Source of the DNA: Acidiferrobacter sp.
Lineage (GTDB): Bacteria > Pseudomonadota > Gammaproteobacteria > Arenicellales > UBA868
Assembly (NCBI GenBank): GCA_002694065.1
Contig: NZKZ01000015.1
Coordinates: 7,636 to 15,625, forward strand
Direction of reading: 5' to 3'
DNA length: 7,990 bases
A program made the translations under genes and the position numbers. Shown here in pieces: positions 1-7,191 of the stretch. The notes beneath the pieces are model-generated. The model was not told the DNA's origin. It ran no database searches and worked only from the letters and a program-made list of their open reading frames with translations. Within the stretch, counting starts at the first letter, position 1, and each line of letters begins with the position of its first letter.

Positions 1-137
1 GTGCCGACTTCTATTACGCGGTCGTCAGGCCTGACGAGCTCATCGAGCTTTTTTACCGCCCCGGGTGTCATCCAGGGGACCTCGTATTCCATCGCAAATC
101 CGCCGCTGACATAGTTTTCTGGAATTCTGACGGCCAT
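1..137 (-). CDS. Class I SAM-dependent methyltransferase-like protein, N-terminal part only
   Basis: Only the first 45 codons lie in the window; the gene runs off the left edge. The start is ATG at 135-137, preceded by an AAGGA ribosome binding site (complement of 144-148) at about 7 bases, which makes this start convincing. The visible protein contains WMTPGAVKKLDEL followed by RVIEVGT. The latter resembles motif I (hhExGxG), the glycine-rich SAM-binding loop that opens the Rossmann fold of class I methyltransferases, with a preceding helix that fits that fold. The sequence stops in the middle of the loop, so the second half of the motif and all substrate-specific parts are unseen. It starts 22 bases after the stop of the upstream permease on the same strand and probably belongs to the transporter operon. 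A different Rossmann-fold enzyme cannot be excluded. Confidence 0.6.
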   Translation of the reverse strand, partial: MAVRIPENYVSGGFAMEYEVPWMTPGAVKKLDELVRPDDRVIEVG

Positions 138-143
138 GATGTT

Positions 144-148
144 TCCTT
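144..148 (-). promoter_or_regulatory. Ribosome binding site of the methyltransferase-like gene
   Basis: On the minus strand AAGGA lies about 7 bases before the ATG at 135-137, inside the 22-base gap after the permease stop codon. It is the clearest Shine-Dalgarno sequence in the window. It supports independent translation initiation of this last visible gene, unlike the overlap-coupled junctions upstream. Confidence 0.6.
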
Positions 149-159
149 GAATGCTGCGA

Positions 160-1371
160 TCAGGTTTTGTACGGGTCAGCCGCGTCGCGCAGGCCGTCGC
201 CAAAGAAGTTAAAGGCAAGAATGATGATCACGACGGGGACCACAGGCAGCATCAGCCAGGGGTAGAGGGCCACCACGTTGATATTCTGCGCTTCATTCAG
301 CAGGACGCCCCAACTGGTAATCGGCGGCCTCAATCCCAGTCCCAGAAAACTGAGCGCAGTTTCTCCCAGGATCATGCCGGGAATGGATAGGGAGGCTGAT
401 GCGATCAGGTGGCTCATAAAGCCGGGGAGCAGATGCCGACCAATAATCCGTCGGGGACGGGCGCCCAATAGTTGGGCCGCTGTGCAGTAGTCCTCTTCGC
501 GCAGCGCCATGAGTTTTGAGCGCACCGCTCTGGCGAGTCCGGTCCAGTCCAGCATTGCCAGGATAACGGTAATGCCGAGAAAGATGAGAAGCGGGCTCCA
601 GGTGACCGGCAACACCGCCGATAACGCCATCCATAGCGGTATCTCAGGAAAGGACCGCAGCACTTCAATCACCCGCTGCACCAGCGCATCAATCCATCCT
701 CCGAAATAACCCGCCAATCCCCCGATCACGATACCCAGAATGAAGCTGACGGCAATGCCCACCAGACCAATGGTCAGTGATATACGGGAGCCATAAATGA
801 TCCGCGATAACAGATCACGGCCCAGTCGGTCTGTGCCGAGTAAAAAGACCGTGCCGCCCTGTCCCGACAGGTTGAATGTCTGCCCGGCCCGTTCATACTT
901 CATCGCGTTGACGCTTGGACAAAAAAGGTGAAAGCGCGACTCAAACAGCCCCCAGAAGTGATAGGGATCTCCCTCGCAGAAAAAACGAAGTGGCTGTACG
1001 TTATCGGGGTCCACCGTGAACTCGCGTTTCAGTGTGGACATGTTCAGTTTGTAGTTGTAGCCGTAGACAAAGGGGCCGACAAACTTGCCCTCGTGAAAAA
1101 GGTGAACCGCCTGTGGCGGGGCGTGAATAAAGCGGGCGTTGCGGGTATGAAGATCATACGGTGCCACCCACTCGGCAAAGGCGGCGACAAGATAAAAGAG
1201 TGCCAGCACAAATCCTGAGACCAACGCCAGCTTATGACGCTTCAGTTTCCACCACATCAGCCGCCACTGAGAAGCAAGATATAACTCTTCCTGAGCGGGG
1301 GTCAGTTTCTCAACCGAGTGAGGGTCGAAAGGCTCACGCGAAACGAAATGGGGAGTTTTAGGTTCGCTCAT
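160..1371 (-). CDS. Peptide-type ABC importer permease, DppC/OppC family, with long external insertion
   Basis: Inner-membrane permease of 403 residues, the second channel subunit of the importer. A cytoplasmic N-terminus of about 48 residues precedes membrane segment one (about 49-70). The family hallmark LLGTDRLGRDLLSR is at 177-190, followed by several hydrophobic segments. The cytoplasmic EAA-type coupling loop, which contacts the ATPase, is at about 291-317 (REEDYCTAAQLLGARPRRII...LLPG). The C-terminus GDGLRDAADP is typical of DppC/OppC proteins. The protein is about 100 residues longer than E. coli DppC (about 300) because residues 75-178, predicted to face the periplasm, form an insertion rich in aromatic residues. 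From memory, this longer form occurs in a recognised subgroup of these permeases. The start ATG at 1369-1371 overlaps the TGA of the preceding permease gene (ATGA). The family assignment is firm; the substrate cannot be read from it. Confidence 0.93.
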   Translation of the reverse strand: MSEPKTPHFVSREPFDPHSVEKLTPAQEELYLASQWRLMWWKLKRHKLALVSGFVLALFYLVAAFAEWVAPYDLHTRNARFIHAPPQAVHLFHEGKFVGPFVYGYNYKLNMSTLKREFTVDPDNVQPLRFFCEGDPYHFWGLFESRFHLFCPSVNAMKYERAGQTFNLSGQGGTVFLLGTDRLGRDLLSRIIYGSRISLTIGLVGIAVSFILGIVIGGLAGYFGGWIDALVQRVIEVLRSFPEIPLWMALSAVLPVTWSPLLIFLGITVILAMLDWTGLARAVRSKLMALREEDYCTAAQLLGARPRRIIGRHLLPGFMSHLIASASLSIPGMILGETALSFLGLGLRPPITSWGVLLNEAQNINVVALYPWLMLPVVPVVIIILAFNFFGDGLRDAADPYKT

Positions 1372-2366
1372 TTCGCAGGCGCCCCCTGAAGCCGTATGCG
1401 TGGGTCCAGCATGGCGAGCAGTAGATCCGAGATCAGCATCCCGATCACGGTGAGGATCGCAAGAAACATCAGGAATGAGCCCGCCAGGTACATATCCTGA
1501 CTCTGCAGGGAGGCGATGAGCAGGGGACCCGTTGTGGGCAGGGACAGCACCACCGCAACCACTTCCGCTCCCGAGATAATCCCGGGCAGGAGATTGCCGA
1601 TGTCGGCGACAAAGAAATTAAGCGCCATGCGCAAAGGGTATTTCCGCAGGAGTTTGCCCGGCGGCAATCCCTTGGCGCGCCCGGTCGTGACATATTGCTT
1701 TTCAAGCTCATCCAGCAGATTCGCCCGAAGACGACGGATCATGGCGGCGGTGCCGGAGGTTCCGATCACGACCACCGGGATCCAGAGGTGCTCCAGCACC
1801 GAGAGCAATTTGGCCGTGCTCCAGGGCTGATCGATATATTCCGGATCCATCAGTCCCCCGATCGAGGTGCCGAAATGCACATTGGCAAGATAGAGCATGA
1901 CGAGCGCCAACAGAAAATTGGGTGTGGCGAGCCCAATGAAACCGATAAAAGTGAGTCCGTAATCCCCCCAACTGTATTGATGGGTTGCTGAATAGATTCC
2001 GATCGGAAAAGCAATCAGCCAGGTGAAGATGATGGTCACCACCGAAATCAGTATCGTCAGGAACATCCTGTCTCCGACGACTTCGGTTACGGGCAGGTCA
2101 TACTCAAAGGAATAGCCAAGATCTCCTTGAACGAATCCTGTTGCCCAGGTGAGGTACTGTTTCCACATGGGTTGATCGAGACCGTACTGCTCCCGTAAAA
2201 AAGCGATCTTTTTTTGATCGACGCTCTCGCCCTGTGCCTGCATGGTCGCGATGTGGCTCTCAAGGTAATCACCCGGGGGCAACTGAATGATCACGAACAC
2301 AATGATGCTGATCGCAATCAGCGTAGGGATCATGGTCAGAAGTCGTCTGAGGGTGTAGCGAAGCAT
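1368..2366 (-). CDS. Peptide-type ABC importer permease, DppB/OppB family
   Basis: Inner-membrane permease of 332 residues, the first channel subunit. The N-terminus MLRYTLRRLLTMIPTLIAIS is classic for DppB/OppB proteins, with membrane segment one at about 11-28. It is followed by a periplasmic stretch containing FLREQYGLDQPMWKQYLTW (56-74) and GDLGYSF (81-87). Further hydrophobic segments lie at about 103-124, 136-160, 193-212, 250-275 and 295-320. The EAA coupling loop is at about 225-246 (YVTTGRAKGLPPGKLLRKYPLR), and the C-terminus contains the usual DPRIRL. Length is normal for the family. The ATG at 2364-2366 follows the binding-protein stop by 23 bases and has no clear Shine-Dalgarno sequence, so translation may depend on upstream ribosomes. 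Its stop overlaps the next permease start by four bases. It should pair with the 403-residue permease; the substrate is unknown. Confidence 0.94.
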   Translation of the reverse strand: MLRYTLRRLLTMIPTLIAISIIVFVIIQLPPGDYLESHIATMQAQGESVDQKKIAFLREQYGLDQPMWKQYLTWATGFVQGDLGYSFEYDLPVTEVVGDRMFLTILISVVTIIFTWLIAFPIGIYSATHQYSWGDYGLTFIGFIGLATPNFLLALVMLYLANVHFGTSIGGLMDPEYIDQPWSTAKLLSVLEHLWIPVVVIGTSGTAAMIRRLRANLLDELEKQYVTTGRAKGLPPGKLLRKYPLRMALNFFVADIGNLLPGIISGAEVVAVVLSLPTTGPLLIASLQSQDMYLAGSFLMFLAILTVIGMLISDLLLAMLDPRIRLQGAPAK

Positions 2367-2389
2367 GAGTCAGGTGCCGGATCAGTCGG

Positions 2390-4276
2390 TCAGGGGGCAA
2401 GCCAGAAGGTATCCGGTCGGTACATGCCAAAGTACGCTCCCGGCGCCCATGCGTAGACGCCTTGTTCCGGCACGTTCCGGAGACGGGCGTTCACCACAAT
2501 CGGCTGCGGGACGGCGTTGACTGTGCCGATGGTGAAGACCTGGTCTGCATGAATCGCGAGCATCTGCTGCCAGACTTGATCCCTGACCTTCGTGTCTGAA
2601 GCACTGCGCCATTGCTGCAGCAGGTCAGCCAGTTGGGCGACCTCTGCGACATCCGGTGCACTGCCGGTGAGTCCCGCGGTTTCAAAGTACTGCCCCCAGA
2701 CTGGCCACTGGGGCTGGGTCTGGTTGGTGGGGGCGAGTTCGGTCGGCGGCGTGTCCGCGGTGGGAAGGCCATTATCGAGCCCGGTCCAGATCGACATCAG
2801 CGCCTCGCCTGAATAAAGGCGTTCACGGAAGACCTCCCGCTGTGAAGGCTTGGTGTGAATCTTGATACCCATCTTCAGCCAGTTGTCATGAATGAGCTCA
2901 AGCAGGTCGGTCTGTTCGGTGCTCTCGCCGGCAGAATGCACCACAATTTCCATGGGCCGGCCGTCCGGCAACAGCCTGAGATTTTCTTCGTTCCGTTCCG
3001 TCAGTCCCATCTCATCGAGAAGGGCATCGGCGGTTTTGAGATCAAAACGCACCCAGGCGTCTGCATACTCCTGGCGAAACAGGGGACTTTGCGGCAGGAC
3101 AGTATTGGCGCTCGGCAGGACCAGGCCGAAATAAATTACCTGATTGATTTCGTCACGATCGATCCCCAATGACAAGGCGCGCCGGAAACGCACATCACGC
3201 ATCACCTCACGCCAGGTATCGTCATTGGCGTTGAGATTCGGATAGATGGCCATCTGGGACCCGATGCCCATCTGCCATAGCCGCACCACGAAGTTGTTCC
3301 GTTCACCTCCCTCCATCAGGAAGGGGTAGTTATCCAGCCTCAGGTACCGGCCCTGCAGATCGGATTCACCGGCACCGGTCTTGGCCGGTATCAGGCCTGA
3401 ACTGGCAATGTTGACGATCACCCGATCGAGATAAGGCAGTTGTTGACCCTTGGAGTCCACGCGATGGAAGTAGGGGTTGCGCTCAAAAATAAACCGTTCC
3501 GAGGGCGCCGGCGTGACACAGAGCCACGGTTGCAGCGTCGGCAGGTCGGGGTTGTCAAATTTGTATTGATGACCAAAGCGAGTGTGCAGTCCGGCCCAGT
3601 TTCGAACTCCGGCTTCCTCGACCATCGATTTCAGTTTCGCTTCGTCGACATGGTCTGCATGAAACTGCTTCAGGTAATGCGCTGGCGCATAGATGTAAAG
3701 CGGTCGCGCACCCGCGAGTGAGGGGAGAAATAGCGGATTGGGCGCTTCCCATTGATATCGGATGGTGTGCCGGTCTATCACCTCCACCCTGGGGGGTTTG
3801 CCGTTGACCAACAACGCTTCCGGTGGGCCAAACGGAGACAGGAATTCGTTGAGCGCCATGTCCTCCCAGTAATACCGGAAGTCTTCGGTGGTGAAGGGCT
3901 GGCCGTCGGACCACCGGTGGCCGGGACGCAGGTGAAAGGTAAAAGTCTGGTCGCTGACGTTTTCAACCTCGAGCGCAATATCAGGCTCCAAGGTGAGTTG
4001 CGGAGTGAATCCCACCAGCCTGGCATAACCATAAACCGTCATCATCCGCGTATCTTTGCTGCGCGCCATCAGCAGGCTGATGTCTCCGCCAGGCTGACCT
4101 GTCTCCCTGCTCATCGCGGCAAGGTCGGTAACCAGAGGGGTTTGTGGCAGCCGTTCAGCAGAAGGCGGCAGCGCGCCTGTACTGACTCTCTCACTTAGCA
4201 GCGGCGATTCCGCCGTTGCCGGTCCGGCCATCAGGCTAGCGGTAAAGAGCAGGCAGGCGAAGTAGAAAACTCTCAT
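2390..4276 (-). CDS. Extracellular solute-binding protein, family 5 (peptide-type ABC importer)
   Basis: Periplasmic ligand-binding subunit of 628 residues. The N-terminus MRVFYFACLLFTASLMAGPATA is a signal peptide with a probable cleavage after ATA at residue 22. Cys8 is not in a lipobox, so a soluble periplasmic protein is expected. The family-5 signature is at about 112-140: FTFHLRPGHRWSDGQPFTTEDFRYYW. The protein is longer than E. coli DppA/OppA (about 510-520 mature residues) and nearer the YejA size class. I place the start at ATG 4274-4276 because it is immediately followed by the signal peptide, has GGAG about 10 bases upstream, and forms an ATGA overlap with the ATPase stop. An in-frame ATG at 4345 would add 23 residues that spoil the signal peptide. 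Family-5 proteins bind peptides, nickel, heme, opines, sugars and other ligands, so the substrate is not known. Confidence 0.93.
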   Translation of the reverse strand: MRVFYFACLLFTASLMAGPATAESPLLSERVSTGALPPSAERLPQTPLVTDLAAMSRETGQPGGDISLLMARSKDTRMMTVYGYARLVGFTPQLTLEPDIALEVENVSDQTFTFHLRPGHRWSDGQPFTTEDFRYYWEDMALNEFLSPFGPPEALLVNGKPPRVEVIDRHTIRYQWEAPNPLFLPSLAGARPLYIYAPAHYLKQFHADHVDEAKLKSMVEEAGVRNWAGLHTRFGHQYKFDNPDLPTLQPWLCVTPAPSERFIFERNPYFHRVDSKGQQLPYLDRVIVNIASSGLIPAKTGAGESDLQGRYLRLDNYPFLMEGGERNNFVVRLWQMGIGSQMAIYPNLNANDDTWREVMRDVRFRRALSLGIDRDEINQVIYFGLVLPSANTVLPQSPLFRQEYADAWVRFDLKTADALLDEMGLTERNEENLRLLPDGRPMEIVVHSAGESTEQTDLLELIHDNWLKMGIKIHTKPSQREVFRERLYSGEALMSIWTGLDNGLPTADTPPTELAPTNQTQPQWPVWGQYFETAGLTGSAPDVAEVAQLADLLQQWRSASDTKVRDQVWQQMLAIHADQVFTIGTVNAVPQPIVVNARLRNVPEQGVYAWAPGAYFGMYRPDTFWLAP

Positions 4277-6153
4277 TGCATGATTTCTCCAGGGTTGGCA
4301 TTGGTGCGGGCCCGCACGCGGTGGCCCTGACCCAGGTCGAGCCATTGGGAGTCACTGTCGGCATCCAGTTGAAATGCCGTCGGCCACTGGGTGGGATCGC
4401 TCCCTCCAGAGGCGGTAATAGCCTCAAAATCCAAAGGTTTGGCAAGGTCAGGGTGGGGAACCGCCTGAAGCAGTGATCGGGTATAGGGATGGGCGGGATT
4501 CGAAAACAGTTGATCACGCGATGCCATTTCTACGAGGCGTCCCCGGTGCATTACCGCCACTCGGTCGGCGATGTAATCAATCACCGCCAGGTTGTGAGAG
4601 ATAAACAGATAGGTAAGACCCAACTCAGCTTTGAGGTCCTTTAGGAGGTTCAATACCTGCGCCTGAATGGAGACATCCAGCGCAGACACCGGTTCATCAC
4701 AGATCAGCAGCTGCGGCTGCAGGGCGAGTGCCCGAGCGATACTGATCCGTTGGCGCTGGCCCCCCGAAAAACTGTGGGGATAGCGGCTGAGAAACCGGGG
4801 ATCCAGCCCGACCAGTCGCATTAACTCCTGAACCAGCTCGCGTTGGCTTGCGGTATCTCCCCTTTGATGAATCACCAAGGGCTCTCTTACGATATCGAAG
4901 ACTGTCATACGGGGACTGAGCGAGCTGAACGGATCCTGGAAGATCAACTGCATCTTGCGCCGCATCGCCATCATGGCGTCATCATCGAGGCCGAACAGGT
5001 TCACCGGGCCCTGTCCGTCATGAAATTCAACCGAGCCCGAGTCCGGACTCAATGCACGCATCAGAATCTTGCTGACGGTAGTCTTACCGCAGCCGCTTTC
5101 GCCAACGAGGCCGAGACACTCGCCCCGCTGAATGGAAAAACTGACGTCGTCTACCGCTTTCACCCGCGTAGATTCGTTTCGGCCAAAAAGCCCTGTTCCC
5201 CTGATCGTGAATGTTTTGCACAAGTGGCGGACATCAAGCAGCGGCCCCGTTTGCAGCGCCTGGGAAGCGGGGCTTTGGAAGTGCTCACCGAGCTCATGTT
5301 CGATTGTCCTGACGGGCACTAGCCGTTCGCTCGCCGCCATGCCAAAGCGTGGTACGGCTTTGAAGAGCGCACTCAAGTACGGATGACCGGGATCTTTAAA
5401 GAGATCCACCGCGGTTCCGCTTTCAACAATGCGCCCGTGGTACATGACGACTACCGTTTGTGCCATATTGGCGACGACACCCAGATCATGCGTGATCAGC
5501 AGCAATGCCATTTTGAGTTCAGACTGCAGGTCACGGATCAGATTCAGTATCTGCGCCTGTACCGTCACATCGAGAGCGGTTGTTGGCTCATCGGCGATCA
5601 ACAGGGAAGGACGGCAGACCAACGCCATCGCAATCATGGCTCTTTGACGCAGCCCTCCCGACAACTCGAAGGGGTAGGTGCGTAAGGCCCGGGCGGGATT
5701 GGGAAATCCGACCATCTCGAGCATGGCCTCGGTCTGTTCCATGCCTTGTGCCCGGGTCACATCGTGGTGCAGAAACAGCGCTTCACTTACCTGGTCTCCG
5801 ACAGTATGGAGCGGTGAAAGAGAAACCATCGGCTCTTGGAAGATGATCGAGATTCTGCCGCCACGGATATCCTGAAGTTGGGAGCTATCAGCCGGCAGTG
5901 AGGCAATATCAGTGCTGGCGCCACTTAGGGGATCGTTGAAGATAAGTTGTCCCGACGTGATGCGGGCGTTGGCGGGCAGGATGCCCATCACGGCCTGGGC
6001 GGTTACCGATTTCCCGGATCCAGATTCTCCGACCAGCGCCACCGTGCTGCCGGGCTGAATATCAAAGTCAACGCCATGAAGCGCCTCTATTTCCCCCGTC
6101 GCCATCTGAAAGACAACGCGAAGATCCCGCACGCTTAAGAGCGGCTCGCTCAC
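4273..6153 (-). CDS. Fused double ATP-binding protein of a peptide-type ABC importer (DppD-DppF/YejF-like)
   Basis: Cytoplasmic ATPase of 626 residues carrying both nucleotide-binding domains in one chain. Domain one has Walker A GESGSGKS (42-49), Q-loop Q106, signature LSGGLRQR (164-171), Walker B LLIADEP (184-190) and H-loop H222. Domain two has Walker A GESGCGKT (351-358), Q-loop Q406, signature FSGGQRQR (462-469), Walker B LLICDEP (483-489) and H-loop H520. All catalytic elements look intact in both. Each domain is followed by an oligopeptide-type C-terminal HPY segment (GHPYLSALFKAVP, AHPYTRSLLQAVP). Residues 572-626 form an extra tail with DPTQWPTAFQL and GQGHRVRA, which I recall in related fused or DppF-like ATPases. 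The start is GTG (6151-6153), overlapping the phosphodiesterase TGA as GTGA, with a purine-rich AGGCAGG just upstream. The stop overlaps the binding-protein start as ATGA. Confidence 0.95.
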   Translation of the reverse strand: MSEPLLSVRDLRVVFQMATGEIEALHGVDFDIQPGSTVALVGESGSGKSVTAQAVMGILPANARITSGQLIFNDPLSGASTDIASLPADSSQLQDIRGGRISIIFQEPMVSLSPLHTVGDQVSEALFLHHDVTRAQGMEQTEAMLEMVGFPNPARALRTYPFELSGGLRQRAMIAMALVCRPSLLIADEPTTALDVTVQAQILNLIRDLQSELKMALLLITHDLGVVANMAQTVVVMYHGRIVESGTAVDLFKDPGHPYLSALFKAVPRFGMAASERLVPVRTIEHELGEHFQSPASQALQTGPLLDVRHLCKTFTIRGTGLFGRNESTRVKAVDDVSFSIQRGECLGLVGESGCGKTTVSKILMRALSPDSGSVEFHDGQGPVNLFGLDDDAMMAMRRKMQLIFQDPFSSLSPRMTVFDIVREPLVIHQRGDTASQRELVQELMRLVGLDPRFLSRYPHSFSGGQRQRISIARALALQPQLLICDEPVSALDVSIQAQVLNLLKDLKAELGLTYLFISHNLAVIDYIADRVAVMHRGRLVEMASRDQLFSNPAHPYTRSLLQAVPHPDLAKPLDFEAITASGGSDPTQWPTAFQLDADSDSQWLDLGQGHRVRARTNANPGEIMQ

Positions 6154-7097
6154 GCGGCACCTGCCTTTGCCGATCCGGCGGGTGCGCTTGGCGGAGCAAC
6201 CGAGAAACCGGCAGCCTGCAGTGCTGACCGGGCTCGATCCGGGTAGTCCGAGGTGATCCCATTGACGCCAAGTTTGATTGCCTCTTGGAATGCGTGGTCT
6301 TCGTTAAGGGTCCAGGTATGGACAGAAAGCCCCAGCGTTTGTGCTTCCTGTACCCGTTCTTTCGAGAGATCGGCAAAAGCAGGACCCCAGAATCGGCCTC
6401 CCGCCGCCCGGATAGCCTCTGGGAGGCTAGACGAATAGTGACAAGGATCGAATCCTGCGAGCCAGGCTGAGGTGCCTTCTTTCAGGACGGTCGCGTCGTG
6501 ATCACGCTCGCTGCTGAGATAGCCCGTAAAGATGTCATCACTCAGCCGCTGGATTGCTTGAAGAAGCCGCCAGTCGAATGCCTGAAGCCAGACGGAAGTC
6601 AACAAACCCCACCGCTTCAGCTCGCCGACTACGATTCGGGCATAGTCGTCAGGATCCGGGCTTTCATCCGGAAATCTCGGATCTGACTTGAGCTCAATAT
6701 TGAGAACCGGTTGGTAAGGGGTCAGGCTTTGCCACCAGGCTACCAGATCGGACAACATGGGAATCGGCTCTTTGTTGATGCCCTGCTGGGAAGGGAAGCG
6801 CGTTTCCTGCGAAGAGCCGGGCCGGACCGTTCCCACATCGTAGGTCCTCAGCTGCGCTTCGGTAAGTGCATAGATATTTGGCGTGGAGTCTTCGACCCAG
6901 TTCCCGGCGGGATCGCGGCACAGGTCGCTGTTAAGGCGCGGGTCGTGGTGCACCACCATCTTCTCATCGGCGCTGATCAGAACATCAAGTTCAAGTCCAT
7001 GGACGCCGATCGCACTGGCGCAGGCGAATCCTGCGAGGGTATTTTCCGGCGCGAGCCCACGGGCTCCACGATGACCATGTATCACACAGGTAGGCAC
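6150..7097 (-). CDS. Glycerophosphodiester phosphodiesterase family protein, cytoplasmic
   Basis: Enzyme of 315 residues in the GDPD TIM-barrel family, which hydrolyses glycerophosphodiesters to glycerol 3-phosphate and an alcohol; some relatives cleave other phosphodiesters. The N-terminus has HGHRGARGLAPENT with the expected catalytic H9, R10 and metal ligand E18. ELDV at 36-39 gives metal ligands E36 and D38, and VVHHD gives the second catalytic histidine H51. IELKS follows at 134-138 (E135, K137), and near the end come HTWTLN and GVNGITSDYPD, all diagnostic. An insertion at about 58-112 containing YDVGTVRPGS puts it in a longer subgroup than UgpQ (about 247 residues). There is no signal peptide, so it should act in the cytoplasm. 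The GTG start (7095-7097) is chosen because no ATG precedes the conserved HRG; its Shine-Dalgarno is weak. It leads the operon and overlaps the ATPase start by four bases, suggesting that it processes the imported compound. Confidence 0.92.
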   Translation of the reverse strand: MPTCVIHGHRGARGLAPENTLAGFACASAIGVHGLELDVLISADEKMVVHHDPRLNSDLCRDPAGNWVEDSTPNIYALTEAQLRTYDVGTVRPGSSQETRFPSQQGINKEPIPMLSDLVAWWQSLTPYQPVLNIELKSDPRFPDESPDPDDYARIVVGELKRWGLLTSVWLQAFDWRLLQAIQRLSDDIFTGYLSSERDHDATVLKEGTSAWLAGFDPCHYSSSLPEAIRAAGGRFWGPAFADLSKERVQEAQTLGLSVHTWTLNEDHAFQEAIKLGVNGITSDYPDRARSALQAAGFSVAPPSAPAGSAKAGAA

Positions 7098-7191
7098 GTT
7101 TGTATTCGGTAAAGGCCAGGCAATTTGCGTAAGATTAACTATATCAGGGCAGCTCGCCGTCTAACATTGCGGAATCGAATCTATCCTTAAC
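7098..7191. promoter_or_regulatory. Divergent intergenic region, expected to hold both promoters
   Basis: This 94-base gap separates the start of the leftward operon from the start of the rightward iron-sulfur gene, so it must hold the promoters unless transcription enters from elsewhere. It is more AT-rich than its surroundings at 7121-7145. A weak sigma-70-like candidate for the operon on the minus strand is TATAGT (7138-7143) with TTAGAC (7159-7164), but the spacer is only 15 bases. No clear plus-strand promoter, convincing operator palindrome or riboswitch was found. Neither flanking start has a strong Shine-Dalgarno sequence. Confidence 0.4.

Noticed and set aside
3752..4198. 148-codon plus-strand open frame opposite the binding-protein gene
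   Set aside because: The opposite strand encodes the conserved family-5 signature; the antisense product has no recognisable features or start signal.
4277..4345. An upstream in-frame ATG that would lengthen the binding protein by 23 residues
   Set aside because: It lies within the ATPase coding region, adds a Pro/Arg-rich segment in front of a clear signal peptide, and loses the ATGA junction and the GGAG spacing seen for the start at 4276.
4843..5322. 159-codon open frame on the plus strand opposite the ATPase
   Set aside because: It is antisense to an unmistakable ABC ATPase with intact motifs, and its translation shows no recognisable domain. It is a shadow of the real gene.
160..6153. 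Naming the transporter yejABEF or opp/dpp
   Set aside because: The fused ATPase and long binding protein recall Yej, but the gene order, the permease insertion and the extra ATPase tail differ. Substrate-based names would overstate what the sequence shows.
6150..7097. Assigning the phosphodiesterase as ugpQ
   Set aside because: It is about 70 residues longer than UgpQ, carries an extra insertion and is not beside ugpBAEC genes, so only the family name is supported.
7138..7164. TATAGT/TTAGAC as a confident promoter for the operon
   Set aside because: The 15-base spacer and a partial -35 match make it too weak to list as its own feature; it is mentioned only within the intergenic entry.
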